From: Lineus longissimus | Taxonomy: Eukaryota > Nemertea > Pilidiophora > Heteronemertea > Lineidae | Assembly (NCBI RefSeq): GCF_910592395.1 | Contig: NC_088310.1 | Location: 22,513,501 to 22,577,500 of the forward strand | Direction of reading: 5' to 3' | DNA: 64,000 nt | Program-made: the position numbers and the translations under genes | The notes under the pieces: generated by a model | What the model was told of the DNA's origin: nothing | Seen by the model: only the letters and a program-made list of their open reading frames with translations | The model's database searches: none | Part shown: positions 48,206 to 59,757 of the stretch, piece after piece | How positions within the stretch are numbered: the first letter of the stretch is position 1 | Layout of the letters: each line of letters opens with the position of its first letter

Positions 48206-50417
48206 ATGGAGGAAGGGACCACATCGTCCCCGGCTAAGCCGGAGGGTGACGGAGACAAGAAAAAGGATTCTGTGTGGAGTGTAACACCAGCACCGGTAAG
48301 TGTGGGCTTCATTAAGTCCTTCATTCGGTCCATTTCTTTACAGTCTTTATATGCCAACCTGCGATGGCAATATATACAATATGAAAAATTGGAGTTGCGA
48401 TATTGTGTTGATCCAGTGTCTTATAAATCATTTCCATTCTGATCGGTCTAGCCTGGCTCTGTGAAAAATTATAACCGGCATGCACTGTAAAAGAAAAATT
48501 TTCATTCCCAGGAGAAATTAAGTGTCAGTATCTCCACTTCTTTGGTGTAATTAATGTGTGAATTCTGACGTGTCAATGTTAAATTATCCAACCAGGAATT
48601 GATTGAAATGCTAAAGTCTGTAGTTTGACAAGGCCGTCTCTAAGCAACGTGACGACATTTTTTATGATGTTACAATGTACGTTTTGCAGCGAAATAGGAA
48701 TTTTCATTCTTCTAACAACGATACACTGTAAGTAAAGGATTGTGAAGTCTCTATCGCTGTAGAGATTTCCAAGTCTGACATGTTACGCCTATTGGGCGAA
48801 CACAGCTTTTGACACAACATGATAATTGCCATCTATTCATCTTATTTTTAGTCAGACAACCTAACGGAAGAGCAAATCGCAGGTAAGAATGAGAACAGAT
48901 AGACATGCAACGTTCAACGCCTTCGGATATGCAACTAAGGCTTCTGTGATTATTCTTGTCACGGATATTCACTCCAGCACGTGTAATTTATTGTATCAAT
49001 ATCAACTTGGGGAAATAACGTTCAGTATAGCTACTTTGACAGGCCATGGGGAAACAAATGATCTTTAGAAGCAACTCGACCATTAGAACTGTAGTGATTT
49101 ACATTGTACTCTCAATAAACTGCTATAACTGACTCTGTGTAGCAACACATAATTGTGTTGCATGTATGGTTTTCTGGAGAAAGGTAACATGTGGTCAGAC
49201 ATTTCGCCAAACAAGCAAATGTTATGAAGTTTTGAGCTATTGCTATGTGTAGGTGTCCGTCGAAGGAGTTCCCCGGACCTCCCCGCCCTCGCTGGCCGAC
49301 AAAGCGTTAAACAAACTCTGTTTGTGTTTCAGAATATCGCGAAACTTTCGCCTTATTCGATAAAGACCGAGACGGGTACATTCATGTGAATGATATGGCC
49401 CCCGCCATCCGATCACTTGGGCAGAATCCGACGGAGACAGAAATCGCAGAGATGAAAGTATCGGCAGATAAAGAACGTAAGCACTGGCGAACGCTCTTGA
49501 AGAATCATGATCCCTAGTATCTCTTTGAGTTAAATGTATGTCAGGTCTCTCCCCGTGGTGTCCCGACCACTTAATACCGATGCAATATATAGTTGACCTA
49601 GCCCGGTAATCTGATTGTCCTCATACGGCCAATTCGGTTAACAAATCTGTATTTCTCAACACCACAGTTTGTTAGATAAGTCATGCAACAAACACATCAA
49701 CATCTTTGGTTTGGTAATCGTGAGTTTCCATCACTTGACGTTATACCATGATGCTGGCCGAAACCTATAAATAAGGACGTAGAGCGCGGTACTCTCTAAG
49801 CCAATGAGAGAGATGTCGCACAGTGGGATAATATCAAGAAGTTCAAATTCTCACTGCAAAAATATTGTCAGTATATGTACTCCTCATACTTACAATTCTT
49901 TTTTTAGATACAAACACTGTAGACTTTCCCGAGTTCCTCAGCTGTATGTCAAAGAGAGCTGGCTTTCAAGACACCGAAGACGATTTAATAGAAGCATTTA
50001 GTGTATTTGATCGCGAATGCATTGGGAAGATCAGTGCACCGGAACTTCGACACGCCATGACAACACTGGGGGAGAAGCTGAACGATGAACAAGCGGACCA
50101 ACTCATACAAGATGCTGACACGGACGGAACGGGACAGATAGACATTAATGGTACATTGTAGCAGAAATTAGCGAGATTTCTATTGGCTTCTTGCTCGGCT
50201 TTTGGCTGCGCAGAGATTTGTCGAGAAAGAATCTAGGAAAATCGCTAGTTCTAGTTCATCTTAAGATAAACATTACTTGCATATGCTTATTTTCCTGTGG
50301 TAATTTTCATGCAGAAAAAGTTCATTCCTCCTGCTCCACTTTGCTTTATTTATCCGGTTTTAACAGTTCCATTGTCTATTTTCAGCTTTCATCAAACTGA
50401 TATTGGAGTTAAAGTGA
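48206..50417 (+). CDS. Divergent calmodulin-like protein with degenerate EF-hands (gene E)
   Basis: Five exons: 48206-48295, 48852-48882, 49333-49476, 49908-50150 and 50386-50417; 179 aa. A 30-residue charged N-terminal extension ([20 protein letters not shown]...) precedes [19 protein letters not shown]. Loops: EF1 [12 protein letters not shown] keeps ligands 1, 3 and 5 but has Asp at 12; EF2 [12 protein letters not shown] lost Gly6 and ligand 3 (Glu); EF3 [12 protein letters not shown] lost ligands 3 and 5; EF4 [12 protein letters not shown] lost the bidentate Glu at 12. It therefore probably binds little Ca2+ and may act as a Ca2+-insensitive or partner-competing calmodulin relative. The last exon gives [10 protein letters not shown]. 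Exons of 144 and 243 nt are identical in size to genes B and D, confirming the model. A possible polyadenylation signal is at 51044-51049. Confidence 0.87.
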
Positions 50418-50602
50418 TATAGACACCACCGCTGTATACACTGACAATATTGTTATCGAACGATCATGATTGTATGACTCTGTTGTACATGTGTATTGCT
50501 GTGTATTGATTCTCCTCTCTGGTCTCGATAAGATACAAAGCGGAAAGGTTGGGCTTCACATTATGGGATATCGTACAACCAAAATTTGGCCGCACGGCAC
50601 CT

Positions 50603-50995
50603 TCAGGCAAGGATTCGCGTTATCCAGTCAAGGTCCAAAGGATACGTTTCCGAAAGAGAAACATTAAGTGATTTTGTCAGTCGAATGTCGTCAGTACCTA
50701 TTAGTGCGATATGCCATCCCACTGACAGTGATTGAGCGAAGAGATGAATGTTCAACACGGTCCATGGAATCATTACATCCCGGATAAAGATTGTGTCCCG
50801 ACCAAGACGGACTCCCTCTGTTTTGATTTCCACAATATTTCCGCATACATGAGTTACGATGCCACACCATTTGATGCAGTGAGATGAACTATGAACTTTG
50901 CCCACTGTTTGTTTGATTTCCGCACTTTTCGTTGTAATACATACCAGTAGTGGATTGGATGGTGTCTTTTTGTTTAGTTGCAAATGGCTGTGCAA
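50603..50995 (-). other. Unassigned 130-codon open frame
   Basis: This minus-strand frame overlaps the 3' flank of gene E. The middle contains KWCGIVTHVCGNIVEIKTEG then DTIFIRDVMI and SVGWHIALIG. The spacing is vaguely like an S1/OB-type beta-barrel repeat, but no match is secure. It could be a single-exon gene fragment, a mobile-element piece or chance. Confidence 0.2.
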
Positions 50996-52164
50996 GAAAA
51001 CATGGTTTATTGTTATTTTACCTTTTCAAATATTATACGAGATAATAAAACTTACGTATTTGTGTTTATTTCCTTCTTTTGCCTCAACAGCAAGGTGGAG
51101 AAAACCGCATCATGCGGTGCTTGAATTTTAAAGGGATAGACGTCTAGTTTTCACTTCTCGCTAGTCCCCCTTTTACGTAGAAGAAGCTAATACCGACAAT
51201 GGATGTTACTTTGCTGCCACATTACGATTCCAAGAAGTATAAATGAAAAGATAATACATGTAGTCATAAGTCAGGATACGATCTGCGCCTGGACGTATCA
51301 TAGCCAAAGTTGACCTATCATATCTCTCGCTTCGCAGCATCGATCAATCTGCTACATATGTTGAAGAATCTTGCGTAAATTGGCAACACTTCCTCTTCAT
51401 ATCGATTTGTCAGTATTTTTTCGGGAACAGATGTGACGCCAGCAATTACAGAAAGGGCTCGAAATCGCCCAGTGCACGAGATATGCAGGCTGATGCGTGT
51501 AATTTGAGTCTAGGTGTGTCACCACTTGCGGGAAGCGATCTGCAGGTTTTTATGGAATAAAAAGGTTCGTGGTTTATAGCTGCAGAGCTATGTGGAAGCT
51601 CTTCTACAAAGTCCCCGCAGGTTTCTGACTAAAAGGCTCTCAACAGAATATACATGTACATGTAATGCCTAAGTTTAATTACGAAGAAGTCTTCACGGCT
51701 TGCTTTAGGGGTGCCATTATCATAAACAAACTTGAATTTGATGCAACTTTAGCCGAAAGACATAATAGTCACTGATGTGAACCCTTCATGATACTCAAAA
51801 GCATTGCATGTCAAAAGGTATGTGTAAGCATAACCTGAATGTCTCATGCAAAAACTAAGGAAACCCGTTTGCCAGCTCGTAGTGAACCTGCCAGAATGTG
51901 CAAATAGGATAATTGGTTTCCAATTGTTCTGTATGTTTAACCCAGAGCACAATAAGAAGGATAAAACTAATAAGATCTAACTCATCGAATATTGATAAGG
52001 CATTGAAGGTAAATCTTATTATTCCGATATTCAATTTATTCGATTATTCTCTGTTAGCAAGAACAGGTTTCCGTTTGCAGTGATCCACACATAAAAGCAT
52101 CCAATGACTCTAGAATCAGCCATTCTGACAACATTGTTCCTTTTTTCAGAATAAACGACAGGAT
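50996..52164. other. 5' flank of LicD gene 2
   Basis: No coding exon seen. A splice acceptor (gttccttttttcag, AG at 52148-52149) ends just before the LicD gene 2 start, so part of this region is probably a 5'-UTR intron. Confidence 0.4.
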
Positions 52165-53679
52165 ATGTTGACTGTAACACGATGTCTGACATTGACATTT
52201 GCTGTGGGTCTACTTACTATATGCACCATGTTAGTGTACGTCTCAGATATTGACTTTAAATGTTCATTATTCGATGAGAGGAACGGCCGATATGACCTGA
52301 CGGAGAATGACAAAAGTTTGGAGGTTCGAAGTATCGTCGCTGGTGCTGGTGCATTGCAAGATAAAGTTCATGCGCACATGAGATCACATGATGTTTCACC
52401 ATTATTGGGAGAGGAACTGAGAAATACTGTTGGTGGCAACTGGAACAGAAGAGGTTTACCTCATCTGCCTAGGCTGAAATCACACAGCAGTAAAAGTGAC
52501 ATTGCGGGTAAAGATTCGCTCAGACATATGAATATAACCAATGGATCTGATATCACTAGGGCTGAGGATGCAGGGGACCTAGCAAGACGAAAAGAAAATG
52601 TTAAAGCGGGGAACGCCTTATTTGGCGGTAATGTAACGTCTTCGGTGTCACAGCAGTTTAAACATTCGTCATCGCCATTGTCCAACGGAACTTATGTCGA
52701 AAATCAACTTGAACAGAAGTCTATAAACGATCAATCAGGCAATGCGTTTGACACATTCGACTCAGAAATACGTCCTTTTAAGAGACGAGAGTTACAGCGC
52801 TACGATAGAGAGATTCTCATCGACCTACTCCGTGTTCTCATTCGCGTTGCTGAGGAGAGAAACTGGACCTACTTTATCGTCGGAGGGACTTTGATCGGAT
52901 CATTTCGTCATCATGGCATTATTCCTTGGGATGATGATATGGACGTTATGCTTAATAAATCGCATACACACGATCTTAAGGCTGCTTTTAAAACTTTAGA
53001 GCCAGAGTACTTCGTCTATGACAGAAGAAATGATCCTCATTTGAAGCTCTTCTCAAGGTTCTCGTACAGGTGTCCAAGAAAGGAGTGCAAATGGAAATGG
53101 CCATTCATAGATCTCATCTTCTTTGCTGAGGATTCTCATTTGCTTTGGAATACGCACCCCGATTTCAGTTCTATCAAACATCGGAAGACAGACATCTTCC
53201 CAGTTCATCTCAGACCATTTGAAGGTTTGATGATCAAAGCTCCTCGAAGCAGCATCGCTTGGATTTCGCTTTGTTACGAACTGACCAGTATCTGTCAGAC
53301 TTGGTCATATAGTCACGTTAAGGAAAAAGGTGAACAGTCCGTGGCAAAAATTGAATGTGTGCGTCTCAGGGATGTCTATCCGTTTGTTTTCAGACGCTGG
53401 GTAAATGGTACAATGGAAGAGACCTTAAGATTAGGGGATGAAGTGTTAGACGTACGGCTCTTGAAAGAGCCGCGTTCAGCGTTGACACTTCCTTACAGCA
53501 CAGTGCCAGTACATTGGGATTATATGAAACCGACTCTTTCCGAGGCTGTTTGGGCTATGTTTGCCATTTGCAGCGCTGTCCTCGTTTATATCGTTTGCAG
53601 AATAGTAAGCCTTTATACTGTACTATCTTGCCAACTACAAGGGGAAAAGTCGTTTGATGAAAGTCGAACATCAGTATAA
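52165..53679 (+). CDS. LicD-family (fukutin-like) putative phosphotransferase, gene 2
   Basis: A 504-aa protein in one coding exon, paralogous to gene 1 at 9646. An N-terminal signal anchor (~5-26) is followed by a stem rich in N-glycosylation sequons (NGS, NVT, NGT) and by the LicD domain: GGTLIGSFRHHGIIPWDDD at 240-258, the acidic cluster DDDMD (256-260), WKWPFIDLIFF, and FPVHLRPFEGLMIKAP. A second hydrophobic stretch (~455-480, AVWAMFAICSAVLVYIVCRI) near the C-terminus is absent from gene 1, so this copy may span the membrane twice or have a C-terminal anchor. The acceptor AG lies 15 nt before the ATG, the same 5'-UTR intron arrangement as gene 1. Predicted Golgi glycan-modifying enzyme; acceptor and donor unknown. 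Confidence 0.87.
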   Translation: MLTVTRCLTLTFAVGLLTICTMLVYVSDIDFKCSLFDERNGRYDLTENDKSLEVRSIVAGAGALQDKVHAHMRSHDVSPLLGEELRNTVGGNWNRRGLPHLPRLKSHSSKSDIAGKDSLRHMNITNGSDITRAEDAGDLARRKENVKAGNALFGGNVTSSVSQQFKHSSSPLSNGTYVENQLEQKSINDQSGNAFDTFDSEIRPFKRRELQRYDREILIDLLRVLIRVAEERNWTYFIVGGTLIGSFRHHGIIPWDDDMDVMLNKSHTHDLKAAFKTLEPEYFVYDRRNDPHLKLFSRFSYRCPRKECKWKWPFIDLIFFAEDSHLLWNTHPDFSSIKHRKTDIFPVHLRPFEGLMIKAPRSSIAWISLCYELTSICQTWSYSHVKEKGEQSVAKIECVRLRDVYPFVFRRWVNGTMEETLRLGDEVLDVRLLKEPRSALTLPYSTVPVHWDYMKPTLSEAVWAMFAICSAVLVYIVCRIVSLYTVLSCQLQGEKSFDESRTSV

Positions 53680-54934
53680 TCCATCTTACATCAGTGGTTC
53701 CGTATAGCTCTTCCTTTGTGAAACCTGCCTTATTTTCTATATTATATATATACCTCTTAAAAATCATAGGTTTAATCAGCAACACATGCGAAGCCCTGAA
53801 GACGCCGGATATTTCTGTCAAAAACATGTCATAATGTATCTCGAAGAAAGTGGTTTTCGCTATCATTATTCTTTTTCTCTCATTTTCCGATGAAGTCCAT
53901 TTCGTCACAAAGATGGTGAATTAAAAATGTCGATTAGATGGCAATAACTCAACTGTCAGTTTTGTCTTCGTGCATGTATGTTTACGTCACTTGCACGAAA
54001 ATTGTTTTTGAAAGATGAGAAAATTCGCGTTTAATTTCCACCTAGGATGCTGACTAACTTGCCGGTAGCAATTTCCTCCTTTGTCATTTGAAGTGAGGGT
54101 AAACCGTAAGAAGTTTTAGATCCATGTTACACAGGTTGCGACTTTGGTTGTAACCAAGATACTGGCGATTAGTAATATCATGAGCGAATTACAATGCTTG
54201 TGTGGAAAAGGGCAATGCCATAACACCGCTTAATAAATAAGTTCCACGGAAATATGTGTTGCCTTTATTTAGATATAGCTTACATCGGATATACTGAACT
54301 ATTCGAGCAGTGATTAATTAAGAGGTGCACACAACTCCAGTACCGCGCAAAGATTTACAAGTGCAACTTCAACAAAATCGACACATACATTTACATGTTA
54401 ATATTGACAAAGATGTAGATTCATTTTCAGTTTAATGATTCTGGTCGGGTATAATTATCCAGAAACTGAGTTCATCACTGGCCTCAAAGCATTCTCTCTC
54501 ATACCAAACAAAATCAATAAATCAGCATATACACTCTCGCAAGCACTCCGTCCGCCACACACTCCGCATTGGACTTCGAACCGAAACAAACCCCGAACCA
54601 GACATCACGCTGAGACTAATCGTACCCGTTTTTTACCGAGCCTATTTTGAAATTTGCCTAATTTGTAGTTTATTGGCGTTACTGTTCCCTCATTACATTG
54701 CACCTCAAGTTTGAAAAGATGAATCGGTAAATACGACGTACATCTATGATTTGATACATATCGTTGCAGGTTAACTGGTGATATCAAAGAAGGCATGGTT
54801 GAATAGATAAAACTACAATGTTAGTCTTATTTTCAGGTCATTGACAAATAATCGTTTCTTCCCTCAATCACTGAATTCGTAGTCAATTCGGCTCTAAGAA
54901 TCCCAGGCTTTGCGCTGATGACGAAAAGACCAGG
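53680..54934. other. Convergent intergenic region, LicD gene 2 and opsin
   Basis: Nothing recognised apart from the 3' flanks. The opsin 3' UTR enters from the right. Confidence 0.5.
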
Positions 54935-54940
54935 TTTATT
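54935..54940 (-). terminator. Polyadenylation signal of the opsin gene
   Basis: AATAAA on the minus strand, 99 nt downstream of the opsin stop codon. Confidence 0.45.
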
Positions 54941-55038
54941 TGCTGCGACTACTGCAGAGCATGCTTGTGCACGGTGTTTCATTCCAAATATCAATTGACC
55001 GTATAAAAAGATAATATAGAGCATTTTGGACTTTGGCG

Positions 55039-58000
55039 CTACAGATTTGTCATTTGTAATGACGAATCTTGTCGTGGGGCGGTTTTTCCACATAACATTT
55101 CTCTAAATGCTCGACGGAAGTGGTGATGAGTGCAGCCGTAGATGATGGGGTTGATGCAAATTCCGGATTTCGCAAGAACTGGCGCCACGATTGATAGTTC
55201 CAGTGACGAATATGTGAAAGCACCGAAGGCGGCCATGAAGGAAAGAATGGCATACGGCGACCAGATCACGATGAAACACACCACCAGCATAGCAGTCATC
55301 TGAAAAATACAATGGAACTGACTATACGTACGTATTTCTACAGAAATGATACTACCATCAGTCTCAACCCTCGTCGGACGGCAGCCTCGTGTAAATGTTT
55401 CCCCTGCTTCATCTCCTCCTGTCAGGTCTGATACCCTCTAAACATTGCTACGTCGCGTGTAGCCTTTACACCGTACGGGTCCATGTGACAAGTGTGCATG
55501 TACCAAGACACTGTGATTCCAATTAGTTTTTTTGTAGTATTACTAAAAGGCTGTCAAAACAACAGCATTGTCGAATATTCAGTGCGTAATACACAATTCG
55601 AAAATTTCAAATTTGACGTCAATTTATGATTTTTGAACGTTTGAATTTGTTGTTCTTCAACACGCATAAGACTGTAAGCTATTTAAAGGAAACCTACCAC
55701 AGTTAATTGCTGTTCTCTCTTGCCATCATCATTATTGGCCCATCGGGCCAAACCTCTCCGCTTTTCTCGAATCACAGCAACTAGTTTTACATAGAATGTT
55801 GTCATGACAGCAACCGGAATGAAGAACACGAAAGTACAGGCACAGAAAACGAACGAGAACGTCTCTGGAGTCGTATTGTACCAATCTAATGTACACGAAA
55901 GCTGAAAACATAACAATCATTAACATCGAACAAACTGTTGACAACTCAAACCATTCCATTTTTGACCCACAATGTTTTGACATTGAAGAGTGATTCTGCG
56001 ACGCAGCGAATACCTCTTGAAGTCGGAGTTATAAACCCAACCGTACGATGACCTGCGAGTGGAGTCAAGCCCTGGCATCCCGTTCGAGGATCGTTGATAA
56101 GAACTAATGGCCGGACGAGTGATCTTATGAAAAACAATACCATGAGCTGAGAATAAAGTGCTCTGCTGATGGTCATGGTTCATGTCATTAGCCTTTATGT
56201 TAACAAGATTAGCTTCATTTGGTACTTGGTCATGTCAATTTATGTATGATGTTGTTATCTTGTTGTAACTTTGGGACCACTAGACGGTCAAATGTGGGAC
56301 AACCTTTACTGATTAGAAGCAAGAGACTTGAACTCAAAGTACCCCCATAGTATATGAGGCCGGGAGAGAATCTTTAAAGGTTAGCTTGTGAAAATGCAAC
56401 ACCATGATTAGAGGCCAATATTCTGGGCTCCTCTTAGCTGATTTTTGGGGGAGACGCCATCCAATGATGAAATATTCAATAATTTACCTGATATGGTTCA
56501 AATTCATATCTGCTCCACCCCAGTAACGGACATACTGACCAAAAGAATGCGTAGGACCATATAAACGCCACCTGCATCACACAGTGTTTTGCTGAAAAGT
56601 AACGTTAATTTAGATGGTTTTAGACTCCGGTACCATTATTATCGGACACGAGTAAGCTTATCTGCTACAGAACAAGCACCTTGAATTCGATCTGCGACCA
56701 AGAATTTATGTGCGTCAGAGCCTGAAATCGCTCTGCCCTGTATTATTTCACCCGAGTAATCTCACGACAATTGTAAGCTACCGTCTGCATCAAATCCTCT
56801 TACCAAGATTGATTAATGGGTAGTGGCTGAGACGATATCAGACAATTCAAAGATGTTGAGATACTGAGAAAAACGGTGTATAATTGAGACGAACAAGCCA
56901 TTTGGTATTTAGCTAGAATTGGTACCCTTAAAAGTAGGCTAAGTATAGACATGTAATCTTTTTGCCCGACGTTCACTCCTAGTCACAGGTAGAGGTTCTC
57001 ATAGTGCATCAGCTTTATGGATTTTGGTATCATACACTGAGTAGGCTTACTGGATAATCATTATGTCGCCACCCGGTGTCGATTCCCTGCCTTTGGGTAT
57101 GGCATGTTGATAAAGGTATAGGACAGGATTTACCTTAACACCATGTTAAGGATAGAGCATTCACTCATATTTGGTAATAGTACAAAAACAATCCATTAAG
57201 TTTAACTACCCTAAAAAGAAATAGTTGTCTTTTGTATTCTTGTACTATCAGTTCCCTCCCCTTGGTGTATAAGCTAGTATGATATGAAAACCGATATGGC
57301 TTTATCCAACGGGAATGCCTTGCAACAAATCGTCGTTCATCACAATAGTTTAAGTGCCACATGTAATCTGTGACGTTAGATAGGCATAAACAGGTTGGTG
57401 GCCTTGAGGACGATCCCATTCTTCCTAAAGTACCACAAAGGACATCGATTTGTTTGATTCCACCAGGGGGTGTATTTGCTACGGTCGCCTCCTCGAAACA
57501 ACAACGTTCAACAACGTTTGGCCGAAGCGGTTTAAATATGGATCTGACCTGCGGGTGGGGCTGTTGTCTTTTGACCATACTTATTTTAGCGATCCGGAAA
57601 CTAGAGAATCAGATCGCTGCTACCTGCGATAGAGAGCGTTCTTCGAAAGCTGCCTCGTTCATCCATTGCAAGCAAATGTTTAGTAGTTCGCTAGTGTATA
57701 GGCCAGCCTTTAATTCCACTAAATTCCGCAACCTCGCCGGCGCGTGGGCCGAGTGGAGCTGTTTCCTCGGAGCAGGAGGTGACCGCAGACAGGCGAGGGA
57801 AAACACCATAGGCTTTTAGAATAATTGGCGACCTATAGGTGCACCAAAAACATATGATAAGTTAGATCGACATCATGACCAGTGAGTCTATAATGACTTA
57901 TTTTGACCTACGTGTGCTCTCCCTAGAAACCGTACTCAAAATTCGCTCAAAATGATTTGCTTTATCTCTGTAATATGCAAGAACGCTTTTTGTCAGTTGC

Positions 58001-59757
58001 TTTCAGTTCTGGTCAGTCGTTATCCTATCAGCAATTCCAATATCATCAAGTGAAACACCTACTTTGTTAAAACATACAAACCTTTAAACTGCGTTACCTT
58101 GGTCAACCTGTAGTACCTCTCAATACTAAGCAGACACACCGTTGTCATGGAGGCAGCACCAAATAAAAAGCATAAGAATCCGTAGATCTGACATCCGATG
58201 TCTCCGAAGGGCCACGTTTTCTGTAAAGACAATAAGAAATTATTATAATCAGAACGTTTACTTAGATGGTTTGGGAATCAGGTCGACCATTATATAAGAT
58301 TGCATCTATCGATTACTGTTTTTTATAAAATATGCGTTCATGCAGCGGTCAAAGTACCTGATTGTACTCCCCGCTCAGGCAATCAGCACCTGGTCGACAC
58401 GTAAGAATATTTTGTTCGTCCAGGATTCGACTCATTATCATCCCGCAAGAAACGCAATAACCCAAGCCTAGATCACCCTGCGTTCACCAAAATACCACTG
58501 TAATCATCACTCGCTGCATAGAAGGCCTATGCTGGCGAAAACACCCGATAATGGTGAAAAAATGATATGTTTGCAATGGTAGTATCAAAATGTTTGTATC
58601 GCCATCTGGTATAGATTATGAGTATAATAAAAAGTATTGAGTTTGGGTACAGGGCTTGCATAGAAAAACAATGCACGGCGGTATGGCAAATGTCTTAATT
58701 GTTAGAGGCCAGGAAATGCAAACTGCGTTCGCTCTCCATAAAAAAATATTTTTGGCCACAGTAGGAGGAAATGAACAAGCTACCAAATAAAGTTTCATGA
58801 CACAGTTTTGAAGCACCTTTTAGATGTTTGACGAGTCTTGTTGGTCTTCCCGCTCGAATGAGATCGCTTTCGCCGCAGACAACGGCGATCATTCGTCATT
58901 AATTGTACGCTAATTATGATTGTCACTTACCATATAGAAAGCTATAGTAGACATAGGCATCCCTGCTAACCCCATCAGTTCATCTGCTATTGCAAGGTTG
59001 ACGAGTAGAATATTGCAGTTGTTATGTAACCTCTTGAATTTAAAGAAAGCCAGGATGACCATCAGATTCCCCACTGTACCAATGAGTGCTACAAAAAAGA
59101 TTATAGCGAAACGTCAAAAAGCGTCATTCAGCGTTCAGGTAGTTTTATTTTTTTGAATATATCACGAAATAACTACAAAATCTCCATGTTTGACAGCATT
59201 CAAAACATATTCAACCTAAAAGACTACATGATACGCGAATTGCTTTCTCCTTAACCAAAGACTGCATGGACGAAATTTTATTTCTCTTGCTATCTTGTTT
59301 TTTTCTTCAAATATTGATTTGTTATCCAACTAATGACAAAAATGTTGCTCTTGAGTTAGCACTTAACCGATTTATCTGTCTGCCACCTGGAGTCCACGAC
59401 TCATGGTCATGATGACAATGGAAACTCTCGATAGACGAAGACCAATCATACATAACCCTTTAAGCTGCCATTCTAGTACATGTTAAAATATTTTCGGAGT
59501 TAAAGAAAGATTATTATCATCTGCTTACCTGCAACCACTACATATCCTCCGAAGAAATAGAGTACCGAAGTATTCAAAAGAACAGAGTCGTTGCCCGTCT
59601 CGAAATTGTTCGAAATTTTACTGTTACTATCATTCCAGTGATCCGTGTACCGGTACACTAATTGCTCCATCTCAGTCATCATCCAAGAGTTGAACAATCT
59701 CCAGTTTTCCAATCGCCTAGTTAATACTGTCTCTATCCATAAATGTACGATTCTCAC
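55039..59757 (-). CDS. Opsin (neuropsin/peropsin-like group), six exons
   Basis: Exons: 59757-59529, 59088-58931, 58220-58082, 56591-56488, 55901-55698 and 55299-55039; 364 aa from the first ATG, or 339 from a second possible start at 59682. N-terminal NDS/NTS sequons precede TM1 (GTVGNLMVILAFF). TM2 has NLAIADELMG. TM3 carries Cys139, Tyr142 at rhodopsin position 113, and ERY (163-165). ECL2 GWSRYEFEPYQLSCTLDW aligns with bovine rhodopsin without gaps and puts Glu207 at position 181, the ancestral counter-ion of bistable opsins. TM6 is VIWSPYAILS. TM7 APVLAKSGICINPIIY contains the retinal lysine (Lys322, position 296) and NPxxY. The EP...SCTLDW pattern recalls neuropsin (Opn5)-type opsins; subgroup is tentative. 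Exon 3 extends to 58082 (donor gtttgt) because only this keeps frame. G-protein coupling cannot be told. Confidence 0.87.
57165..57830. other. GC-richer block in opsin intron 3
   Basis: Long overlapping frames occur on both strands (57370-57819 +, 57165-57578 -) because the block is GC-rich and stop-poor. No domain or exon boundaries are visible. Possibly an unclassified repeat. Confidence 0.3.

Noticed and set aside
57720-57790. gggccgagtgg, resembling a tRNA A box
   Set aside because: No B box or cloverleaf follows.
57370-57819. 149-codon plus frame
   Set aside because: Lies in opsin intron 3 in a stop-poor GC-rich block, with another long frame opposite it and no domain.
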